Assembly: GCA_003500955.1 (NCBI GenBank)
Contig: DNQP01000208.1
Span: forward strand, 1 to 14,510
Length of the DNA stretch: 14,510 nucleotides
Source of the DNA: Curvibacter sp.
Lineage (GTDB): Bacteria; Pseudomonadota; Gammaproteobacteria; Burkholderiales; Burkholderiaceae_C
Direction of reading: 5' to 3'
The notes beneath the pieces were generated by a model that was not told the origin of the DNA, did not search any database, and worked only from the letters and a program-made list of their open reading frames with translations. Of this stretch, positions 7,401 through 14,510 are shown one piece after another. How positions within the stretch are numbered: position 1 is the stretch's first letter; every line of letters begins with the position of its first letter. The position numbers and the translations under genes are program-made.

Positions 7401-8460
7401 CCTGGCTCACGGGCTCGACCAGCAGCTGCTCCACCTTGCTACGGAAACTGTAGCGCTTGACACGGGCCGTGCCAGCGTCGATCACGTAGCGGATGCCGGG
7501 CACCGTGAGCGAGGTCTCGGCCACGTTGGTCGCCAGCACGATGCGCCGGCCCGTGTGACCGTCGAAGACGCGGTCCTGCTCGGCCTGGGAGAGGCGTGCG
7601 AACAAGGGCAGCACCTCGGCATTGCGGGTGATGGGGTTGTGGCTGAGGTGCTTGCGCAGGTGGTCGGCGGCCTCGCGGATCTCACGCTCGCCCGGCAGGA
7701 AAACCAGGATATCGCCCTGCTGCCCCGGCTCGCGCCAGAGCTCGTCCACGCCATCGGCGATGGCGTCGTTGAGGTCGTACTCGCGGCTTTCCTCGTAGGG
7801 GCGGTAGCGCTGCTCCACCGGGTAGGTGCGACCCGAGACCATGATGACCGGGGCCGGGCCCTTGGCACTGGCGAAGTGCTGGGCAAAACGGTCCGCGTCG
7901 ATGGTGGCCGAGGTGACGACGATCTTGAGGTCGGGCCGGCGCGGCAGGATCTGCTTGAGGTAGCCCAGCAGGAAGTCGATGTTGAGGCTGCGCTCGTGCG
8001 CCTCGTCGATGATGAGGGTGTCGTAGGCCTGCAGCAGCGGATCGGTCTGGGTCTCGGCCAGCAGGATGCCGTCGGTCATGAGCTTGACGGAGGCGTCCTT
8101 GCCCAGGCGGTCGTTGAAGCGCACCTTGTAGCCCACCACCTCGCCCAGCGGGGTCTGCAGCTCTTCGGCGATGCGCTTGGCCACACTGGAGGCGGCGATG
8201 CGGCGCGGCTGGGTGTGGCCGATCAGGCGGCCGCGCTGACCCGCGGGGTAGTTCCGGCTTGCCCCGCCAGAATTTGGAATGGGGCGCTGACCGCGCCCCA
8301 TGGCAAGGGCGATCTTGGGCAGCTGGGTGGTCTTGCCGGAACCTGTCTCGCCGCAGACGATGATGACCTGGTGCGCCTGCAGCGCGGCCATGATCTCGTC
8401 GCGTCTGGCCGACACCGGCAGCGCTTCGGGGAACTCGATTTTCAGGGGAGCGGAACTCAA
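4465..8460 (-). CDS. hrpA: ATP-dependent RNA helicase HrpA (DEAH box, DUF3418 C-terminus)
   Basis: This 1331-residue DEAH-box helicase belongs to the HrpA branch, cytoplasmic RNA helicases whose E. coli member processes daa fimbrial mRNA and acts on stalled ribosomes. Visible motifs are the P-loop GETGSGKT (37-44), HTQPRR (82-87), DEAH (152-155), TSAT (183-186) and QRAGRCGR (358-365). Helicase-associated and OB-like regions follow, then the long C-terminal DUF3418-type region. The start is probably a TTG at 8460; family members begin a few residues before the FPEALPVSARR segment, and no ATG lies there. There is no evident ribosome binding site. Three in-frame repeat insertions enlarge the protein: residues 57-73 next to the P-loop, about 528-550, and about 1019-1041. 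Core motifs are intact, so the enzyme is probably functional. It is transcribed divergently from the GGDEF-EAL gene. Confidence 0.93.
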   Translation of the reverse strand: MSSAPLKIEFPEALPVSARRDEIMAALQAHQVIIVCGETGSGKTTQLPKIALAMGRGQRPIPNSGGASRNYPAGQRGRLIGHTQPRRIAASSVAKRIAEELQTPLGEVVGYKVRFNDRLGKDASVKLMTDGILLAETQTDPLLQAYDTLIIDEAHERSLNIDFLLGYLKQILPRRPDLKIVVTSATIDADRFAQHFASAKGPAPVIMVSGRTYPVEQRYRPYEESREYDLNDAIADGVDELWREPGQQGDILVFLPGEREIREAADHLRKHLSHNPITRNAEVLPLFARLSQAEQDRVFDGHTGRRIVLATNVAETSLTVPGIRYVIDAGTARVKRYSFRSKVEQLLVEPVSQAAANQRAGRCGRVANGICIRLYDEKDFAGRDRFTTPEILRSSLAGVILRMKSLHLGMVEDFPFLEAPSGRAIADGYQLLAELGAVDESNELTAVGRELAKLPLDPRVGRMILEAKARGALDEVLIIASALSVQDVRDRPMEAQAQADQAHAKFDDEKSEFTGYLKLWKWIHESRGVGSRLPESAAKAGGSVDRALTPHPGAAATHKLSNRQYEQLLRQNFVNIRRVREWRDIHSQLLTVVTEHKWQINSTPASYEQLHLSMLAGLLGNVGCKLEEEASAGEYLGARGIKFFRHPGAHLSKRPGRWIVVAELVETTRLFGRGIAAIEPQWIEQVAGHLLKKQLLDPHWEKKAAEVVALERATLYGIVVYSGRRVNYGKVDPVAAREIFIREGLVAGEWDTKLPFLAANQKLIRQVEELEHKSRRQDVLVDDELIYAYYDQQLPQQICSGYECERWYREASKSNPNLLKLTREELMRHEAAGITTSAFPKTVRLGGVDCAASYLHEPGDPRDGITVTVPLFVLNQVSEERCEWLVPGMLKDKIQALLKSLPQRPRSRFVPLPESAARLAEVMGTDEAFGRGGLTDALLKQVRDITSLDVKRADFKLDMLSPHLFMNFRVVDEHGRQLGTGRNLGALKSELGAQARGAFQALAGLKLAPQAQTTTLPHTVRPEPVEGQSAARAATGSARTEKHAPSVPAEQRYTAWTFGELPELMEIRKGGQTLIGFPALIDQNDAVSIEVFDEPEVAAAKHRDGLRRLFALQIKDALKYLEKNIPDLQKMAVAYMPLGTMEELRAQILDVALDRAFLLDPLPAHEFDFKKRLEEGRGRLTLIANEVARLAVVILTEYATAARKVKDTKNAPDATADCTQQLQRLMPKRFLAQTPWPQLQHYARYLKAITLRLDKYRADPARDAARLAELRPQEQRYWRLVAERKGVMDERLQEFRWLLEELRVSFFAQELRTPQPVSVKRLDKAWAQLNS
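5340..5405. repeat. REP-like inverted pair inserted in frame in hrpA
   Basis: The right arm at 5381-5405 reads CCTTCGACAGGCTCAGGGCG then AACGG, a dispersed palindromic repeat well known from many proteobacterial genomes, where translation gives RPEPVEG or FALSLSKG-type peptides. The left arm at 5340-5363 is its degenerate inverse (CCGTTCG..CTGAGCC.GTCG.AG), with a 17-base loop between. In hrpA it encodes about residues 1019-1041, including TVRPEPVEG. The reading frame is preserved. Confidence 0.85.
6812..6879. repeat. 68-bp imperfect palindrome inserted in frame in hrpA
   Basis: The outer arms GGGGTCAGAGCCCGAT (from 6812) and ATCGGGATCCGACCCC (to 6879) are complementary with two mismatches. 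The pairing continues inward through TACCG/CGGTA, GAG/CTC and GCCGC/GCGGC to a small loop, with one or two bulges. It encodes about residues 528-550 (GVGSRLPESAAKAGG and following). The surrounding residues (KLWKWIHES before, HKLSNRQYEQLL after) are typical HrpA, while the insert has low-complexity composition. Confidence 0.8.
8233..8292. repeat. 51-bp in-frame insertion with 9-bp direct repeats, hrpA P-loop region
   Basis: GCGCTGACC occurs at 8233-8241 and again at 8284-8292, a spacing of 51 bp or 17 codons. Between the copies GCGGGG (8243-8248) and CCCCGC (8262-8267) can form a stem. Removing one period (residues 57-73) leaves AMGRGQRGRLIGHTQPRR, the normal HrpA sequence between the P-loop helix and motif Ia. 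The direct repeat therefore looks like a target-site duplication around a small inserted element. Confidence 0.75.
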
Positions 8461-8498
8461 AGGGAAATAATACCTAGCGGAGACATAAGATACAGCGC
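8461..8498. promoter_or_regulatory. Compact divergent intergenic region, hrpA / GGDEF-EAL gene
   Basis: Only 38 bp separate the hrpA start from the divergent ATG at 8499, so any promoters must overlap each other or the coding regions. On the minus strand TATTAT (8470-8465) lies so close to the TTG start that transcription from it would give a leaderless or nearly leaderless hrpA mRNA; its -35 match is weak. On the plus strand a GGAG at 8479-8482 is 16 bases from the ATG, too far for a good ribosome binding site. Confidence 0.35.
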
Positions 8499-11381
8499 AT
8501 GAACGACAGGAATGTCCGGCTCTGGAGCCTCAGATTGATCCGCACCGTCGTGCTGGCTCTGTCAGGGCTATTGTCCGCCCTGCCCGGCCAGGGGCAGGCG
8601 CTGCCCTCGCCTGGACCCCAGGCTGAAAAACATGCGCTGATCTTGCTGCAAACCGGTTATGGTAACCGTGGTGTCGACGCCTACGTCGCCAGTTTCGCCG
8701 AAAAATGGCGGCAGCTGGGCATGAGCTACGAGACGATGCATGTCGAGTACCTGGACCTGGCGCGTACGACCGATGCGGAGTACCGCCGCCAGCTCCAAAG
8801 CCTGTTGCTGCACAAACATGCCAACAAGCCCTTGGGTCTGGTCGTGGCGCTGCAGCAGCCGGCCCTCGATTTCTTCCTGACGGCCCTGAACACACTGAGC
8901 CCCGACGCGCCGGTGATTGCCGGCATCGCATCCATCAGCCCCCAGACGGCGGAAGCGAGCAAGCGGCGTTTTCTGCAGCAGCGCATCAACGTGGATTTCA
9001 CGGGCACACTCGAACTCGCCCGCCGCCTGCTGCCATCGACCCGACATGTCGTCGTCCTGAGCGGCGCAGGTGCGGCCGACCTGGCCGTCTTGCGCGAGTT
9101 CAAGGACATCGCCGGGCGCTGGGAGGGAAAGCTGAGCTTCGAGTACACCGACACCCTGACGGCCGAAGAGATTCGGCAGCGGCTTTCCAGGCTGGAGCCG
9201 GGCACCATCGTCCTGCAGACCTTGTTCAACCAGGATGCCAGCGGCAAGTCCTTTGACTCGCCCGGCATGCGGGTCGAGTTTTCCCGGATCGCCACGGTTC
9301 CCACCTTTTCCCTATACGCCATCAATGTGGGGGTCGGAGACGACGTCGGTGGCATGGTGTGGTCCAACTCGGCCGAGGGGGCCAGTGCAGCGGAGACGGG
9401 CGTTGCGCTCCTGCGCGGGGAACTGCAGCTGACCCAGGCCATCACGCCCCTGCCCAGCCGCAGCGTCCCCATGTTCAACTGGCTGCAGCTCAAGCGCTGG
9501 AACGCCAGAACCTCGGCACTCCCGGTCGACAGCATCATCCTCAACAAGGCCCCCAGCCTTTGGCAAGAGCATCGCAACACGGTGATCGGGACCGTCCTGG
9601 CGCTCCTGATGCTCGCCGGTCTTGCGGCGGCCCTTGCGTTTCAGAACCGGCGGCGCCTGCGCGCTGAGAACATCGCGCGCGAGAACGAGATCAAGGCCCA
9701 GGACAGCGAGGCCAACATCAAGCTGCTGGTGGACCACGCGCCCGAAGCCATCACGGTCTTCGATCTCGACAGCGGGTTGTGCATCGAAGCCAACCCCAAC
9801 GCCGTGCGGCTGTTCTCCCGCACCCGGGAGGAGCTTCTGCAATGCAGGCTGAGGCAGCTGCTCGCCGATGTCCAGCAGCCCAACGGCCTGGGACTGGACG
9901 ACTACCTGCAACAGCACCTGGCACAGGCGGACGGCGGGGCCCACGTGGCCACCGAGGGCGTGATACGCACCGGCCAAGGCCGGAACGTCCTGTGCGAACT
10001 GCATCTGCAGCGCATGCCTTCCAGCAAGCAACATCATCTGCGGGTCAGTTTCCTGGACATCACGCAGCGGCGCGAAAACGAGGAACGCATCCATCGTCTG
10101 GCTTTTTATGACCCGCTGACGGAGCTGCCCAACCGCCGCATGCTGATCGATCGCGTGCAGCTGGCGCTCCACACGGCCCAGCGTTCGGGGGATGTCTGCG
10201 CCCTGCTCTTCGTGGATCTCGATCATTTTAAGAACGTCAATGACGCCCAGGGTCATGCCGTGGGCGACCGGCTCCTGAACGAGGTTGCCCTGCGACTGCG
10301 CAGCATGCTGCGTGCCGAAGACACGGTGGCACGCATCGGGGGAGACGAGTTCGTGATATTGCTGGGGCCGATGGATGAGACCAGCACCTCCCACAGCCAC
10401 ACGGCCATGACCGTGGCCGAGAAGATACGCAGTGCCCTGCTCATGCCCTTCGAGTTTGACGCCTGGATCGGCAGCATGAGTGCCAGCATCGGGGTGACGC
10501 TGCTCTCGGCACAGACCGCATCGGTGGACGATCTCCTGCGGGAGGCCGATACCGCGATGTACAAAGCGAAGGCCATGGGCCGCAACAGCATCGCCTTCTA
10601 CGAGCCGACCATGCACGCCGAGATACAGGATCGCCTTTCGCTGGAAGCCGATCTCAGGCAGGCCATCGCACGACAACAGCTGGCCATTCATCTCCAGACC
10701 CGGGTTGACGTCGAGGGGCAAGTCTGCGGAGCCGAGGCACTGCTGCGTTGGAACCATCCTCTGCGTGGCTTCGTACCACCGCAACAGTTCATCGAGCTGG
10801 CGGAGACCTCGGGGTTGATCATCGAGATCGGCAACTGGGTCCTGACGCAGAGTTGCGACTGCCTGGCACAGATGGCTCGCCGCGGCATCCACCTGCCGAT
10901 TGCCGTCAACATCAGTCCTCGTCAATTCAATGATCCCGGGTTCGTCGAGCATGTGAAACAGATCCTGGAGAGCAGCGGCGCCCAGGCCAGGCAATTGATC
11001 TTCGAGGTCACCGAGGGCCTGCTGATTCAGGACATGGATCAGGTGCTGGCGCGCATGAAGACCCTGGCCGAACTCGGTGTGCGCCTCTCGATCGACGACT
11101 TCGGCACGGGCTACTCCAATCTCGCCTACCTCAACCGGATGCCCTTGTACGAGCTGAAAATCGACAGAAGCTTTGTCCTCGGCTTGCCCCACGACGCCAA
11201 CGCCCGCGGTATTGTCCAGACCATCCTGTCCATGGCCCGGCACTTCGGTCTGCATGTGGTGGCCGAAGGCGTGGAGACAGAGGAACAGGCCGACTTCCTC
11301 AAACGCAACAACTGTCCCGAACAGCAGGGCTTTCTTTACGCCCGACCCATTCCGGCCCAGGTGTGGCTGGACAAACTCTGA
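8499..11381 (+). CDS. Membrane c-di-GMP enzyme: periplasmic sensor, PAS, GGDEF and EAL domains
   Basis: The protein has 960 residues. An N-terminal hydrophobic segment (about 12-35) is a signal peptide or anchor. Residues 40-330 resemble the ABC-transporter substrate-binding-like sensor domain, ending in the GDDVGGMVWSNSAEGASAA and LLRGE pattern of that family. A membrane helix follows at about 362-382, then a PAS domain (about 405-525). The GGDEF motif at 614-618 is intact, and RAED at 605-608 matches the RxxD product-inhibition site, so diguanylate cyclase activity is plausible. The EAL domain keeps Glu746 of EAL, NISPRQF, DDFGTGYSNL, KIDRSF, EGVET and QGFLYARP, so phosphodiesterase activity is also plausible. 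Which activity dominates cannot be told. The likely role is sensing a periplasmic ligand and adjusting c-di-GMP. The start ATG at 8499 has only a distant GGAG. argA follows after 74 bp. Confidence 0.92.
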   Translation: MNDRNVRLWSLRLIRTVVLALSGLLSALPGQGQALPSPGPQAEKHALILLQTGYGNRGVDAYVASFAEKWRQLGMSYETMHVEYLDLARTTDAEYRRQLQSLLLHKHANKPLGLVVALQQPALDFFLTALNTLSPDAPVIAGIASISPQTAEASKRRFLQQRINVDFTGTLELARRLLPSTRHVVVLSGAGAADLAVLREFKDIAGRWEGKLSFEYTDTLTAEEIRQRLSRLEPGTIVLQTLFNQDASGKSFDSPGMRVEFSRIATVPTFSLYAINVGVGDDVGGMVWSNSAEGASAAETGVALLRGELQLTQAITPLPSRSVPMFNWLQLKRWNARTSALPVDSIILNKAPSLWQEHRNTVIGTVLALLMLAGLAAALAFQNRRRLRAENIARENEIKAQDSEANIKLLVDHAPEAITVFDLDSGLCIEANPNAVRLFSRTREELLQCRLRQLLADVQQPNGLGLDDYLQQHLAQADGGAHVATEGVIRTGQGRNVLCELHLQRMPSSKQHHLRVSFLDITQRRENEERIHRLAFYDPLTELPNRRMLIDRVQLALHTAQRSGDVCALLFVDLDHFKNVNDAQGHAVGDRLLNEVALRLRSMLRAEDTVARIGGDEFVILLGPMDETSTSHSHTAMTVAEKIRSALLMPFEFDAWIGSMSASIGVTLLSAQTASVDDLLREADTAMYKAKAMGRNSIAFYEPTMHAEIQDRLSLEADLRQAIARQQLAIHLQTRVDVEGQVCGAEALLRWNHPLRGFVPPQQFIELAETSGLIIEIGNWVLTQSCDCLAQMARRGIHLPIAVNISPRQFNDPGFVEHVKQILESSGAQARQLIFEVTEGLLIQDMDQVLARMKTLAELGVRLSIDDFGTGYSNLAYLNRMPLYELKIDRSFVLGLPHDANARGIVQTILSMARHFGLHVVAEGVETEEQADFLKRNNCPEQQGFLYARPIPAQVWLDKL

Positions 11382-11455
11382 CCCTCCCGAGCAGGCCCCG
11401 GAATATCGTGGAAAATCCCCACATCCACTGATAGCCCATCACCTAACCCACCCGC

Positions 11456-12802
<1,347 letters not shown>

Positions 12803-14510
12803 TCAGCCGGCGGCCGGCGCCACGCGCGGCAGGCGCAGCTCGAAGACCGAGCCCTGCCCCGGCTGGCTGCGCAGGCTGATCTGGCCACCGAGCACGTGCG
12901 TCACGGCATTGAAGACGATGTGCAGGCCCAGGCCCGTGCCGCCCTGGCCGAGCTTGGTGGTGAAGAAGGGCTCGAAGACCTTCTTTTGCAGCGCCTCCGG
13001 GATGCCCCGGCCGTTGTCGGCCACGCTGAAGGCGATCTCGTCCCCCTCGCCTGCGGCCGCGCTGATGGTGATGATGCCGCCTTCGCGGCCATCGAAAGCA
13101 TGGGTGACCGCATTGCTGACCAGATTGGTCAGCACCTGGCCGAGAGCCCCGGGGTAGCTGTCGAGCAGCAGGTCCTCCGGCACCTGCAGTTCGATGCGGC
13201 TATGCGTGCCGCGCAGCGTGGGCTGCAGCGTCAGCAGCACCTCGTCCACCACCTCGCGCAGCGCGAAGCTGCGGCGCTGCGAACTGGTCTGGTCCACGGC
13301 CACCTGTTTGAAGCTGCTTACTAGCGCGGCAGCACGCTGCAGGTTGCGCAGGCTGATGGAGCAGGCCATCTCCACCGCCTCGGCGAAGCGCTGCAGGTCG
13401 GAATAGCGCATGGCGTCGCGCGGCACGGCACGGAACTCGCGCAGGCGTTCACCCAGCGTGGTGATCGCCATCACGCCATTGCCGATGGGCGTGTTGAGCT
13501 CATGGGCCACGCCGGCCACGAGGTTGCCGAGCGCGGCGAGCTTCTCCGACTCGACCAGCTGTTCCTGGGCGCGCTGCAGATTGAGCACGGTGCTCTCCAG
13601 TCGCTGGTTCGCCAGACGCAACTCCTCGGTGCGGGTATCGACGCGCTGCTCCAGCTCAGCGTTGAGTTGCTGCAGCTCGCGTTCAACGCGCCGCTGCTCG
13701 GTGATGTCCACCGTCATCATGAGCATCAAGCGTGCCTCGCCGATCTCGGTGACCAGCGCCGACAAACGACAGAGGATGGAACGCCCCTGCCCATCCAGGC
13801 ACCAGGTCTCGAAGCCGTCGACCCGGCCCTGCGCCTGGATCTGCGCCAGGAATCGCTGGCGATCGCCCAGATCGGCCCAGATGCCGAACTCCTGGCCGTT
13901 GCGGCCCAGCACCTCCGCGCGGCTGCGCCGGTACAGCTGCTCCCAGGCCCGGTTGACCGTCAGCACCCGATAGGACTGCCGAGCATCGGACACCGACATG
14001 GGTGCAGGCGAGGCGTGGAAGATGGTCTCGAGCTTGAGCTCGTTGTCCAGCAGCGCCTGCTCGGCCCGCCGGCGCTGGGTGATGTCCACGTCCATGCAGA
14101 CAAAGAGGAGCTGCCCGGCCTCGCCCGGGATCGCAAACGTGCTCGCCAGGATGCGGATGGGCGTGCCGTCGGCCCGCTGCATGTCGAATTCGACCGGCCC
14201 CACCGCTTGCCCCGTGCGCTCGATCTCCTGCAACGTGCGCACGAACTCGACCGCCTGCGCCTGGCTCTGGTAGAAGTTCAGCGTGCCATCGGTGATGTTG
14301 TGCCCCAGGGCGTGCTCGGCCGGGATGCCGTACATCTCGGCCGAGGCTTGGTTCCAGTACAACACCTTGCCCTCGCGGTCGTACCACTGGATGGCCACCG
14401 AAGGCGTGTTCTCCAGCGTCGCCTTGAGGCGAGATTCGCTGCGCACGCGCGCCGTCTCACGCTCGTCGATCACCCGGGTCATGCCGTCGAGATCGGCCGC
14501 GAGCTGGCGG
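12803..14510 (-). CDS. PAS-PAS sensor histidine kinase, 5' end beyond the window
   Basis: The frame continues in phase through an ATG at 14482 to the window edge, reading RQLAADLDGMTRVIDERE, a coiled linker typical of a protein with more sensor sequence upstream, so the gene is treated as partial. Counting from that Met: PAS 1 at about 20-137 and PAS 2 at about 145-265, each ending in a D-I-T-(Q/E)-R motif. A coiled coil follows at about 262-315. The HisKA-type dimerisation domain has phospho-acceptor His327 in GVAHELNTPIG. The ATPase domain has the N box NLVSNAVTHAF (Asn453, Asn457), DNGRGIP (489-495), FEPFFTTK (503-510) and GGTGLGL (514-520). All catalytic boxes are intact. No receiver domain is fused and no response regulator lies within the window. 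The stop abuts argA with no spacer. Confidence 0.9.
   Translation of the reverse strand, partial: RQLAADLDGMTRVIDERETARVRSESRLKATLENTPSVAIQWYDREGKVLYWNQASAEMYGIPAEHALGHNITDGTLNFYQSQAQAVEFVRTLQEIERTGQAVGPVEFDMQRADGTPIRILASTFAIPGEAGQLLFVCMDVDITQRRRAEQALLDNELKLETIFHASPAPMSVSDARQSYRVLTVNRAWEQLYRRSRAEVLGRNGQEFGIWADLGDRQRFLAQIQAQGRVDGFETWCLDGQGRSILCRLSALVTEIGEARLMLMMTVDITEQRRVERELQQLNAELEQRVDTRTEELRLANQRLESTVLNLQRAQEQLVESEKLAALGNLVAGVAHELNTPIGNGVMAITTLGERLREFRAVPRDAMRYSDLQRFAEAVEMACSISLRNLQRAAALVSSFKQVAVDQTSSQRRSFALREVVDEVLLTLQPTLRGTHSRIELQVPEDLLLDSYPGALGQVLTNLVSNAVTHAFDGREGGIITISAAAGEGDEIAFSVADNGRGIPEALQKKVFEPFFTTKLGQGGTGLGLHIVFNAVTHVLGGQISLRSQPGQGSVFELRLPRVAPAAG

Noticed and set aside
4465..8460. 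hrpA as a pseudogene broken by its insertions
   Set aside because: All three insertions keep the frame, and every helicase motif and the C-terminal region are intact.
9312..11255. 647-codon minus-strand open frame opposite the GGDEF-EAL gene
   Set aside because: It is the antisense shadow of a protein with clear PAS, GGDEF and EAL motifs; no domain is recognisable in it.
14480..14482. ATG at 14482 as the true start of the histidine kinase
   Set aside because: The frame stays open to the window edge with plausible linker sequence (RQLAADLDG), so the gene more likely begins outside the window.

Overview
The window is high-G+C proteobacterial chromosome. It most resembles a betaproteobacterium of the order Burkholderiales, family Comamonadaceae. 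This rests on the style of the long HrpA helicase, the ArgA, the ClcB-like channel and the Tat-exported Rieske protein, and on a dispersed palindromic repeat that gives an RPEPVEG peptide when translated. It is an inference from recognisable protein families; no database was searched.

Layout, left to right. Five genes lie co-directionally on the minus strand. In transcription order they are hrpA (8460 to 4465), a ClC-type chloride channel/exchanger (4176 to 2806), a DMT/EamA transporter (2742 to 1804), a Tat-exported Rieske-like protein (1705 to 1001) and a RES-domain protein (about 1007 to 75). Base composition drops visibly to the left of about position 1000, so the RES gene looks like the edge of acquired DNA. 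Divergent from hrpA, across only 38 bp, is a plus-strand membrane-bound GGDEF-EAL protein with a periplasmic substrate-binding-like sensor (8499 to 11381), followed by argA for N-acetylglutamate synthase (11456 to 12802). A PAS-PAS histidine kinase on the minus strand (12803 to beyond the right edge) ends directly against argA, stop codon to stop codon.

The most unusual content is repeat biology in and just after hrpA. The hrpA reading frame carries three different short palindromic or repeat insertions, all in frame: 17 codons with a 9-bp direct repeat beside the P-loop, a 68-bp inverted repeat in the middle, and a REP-like inverted pair near the C-terminal region. Just downstream are two 69-bp hairpin repeats spaced 83 bp apart, and their tail is complementary to the last codons of hrpA, forming a strong hairpin over its stop codon. 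These look like mobile or REP-type elements tolerated as peptide insertions, not a dedicated new pathway.

The genes do not form one pathway. hrpA is RNA metabolism, argA starts arginine synthesis, the two sensors act in c-di-GMP and two-component signalling, and the transporters and Rieske protein belong to the envelope. No rRNA, tRNA, CRISPR array, transposase or prophage gene was seen.
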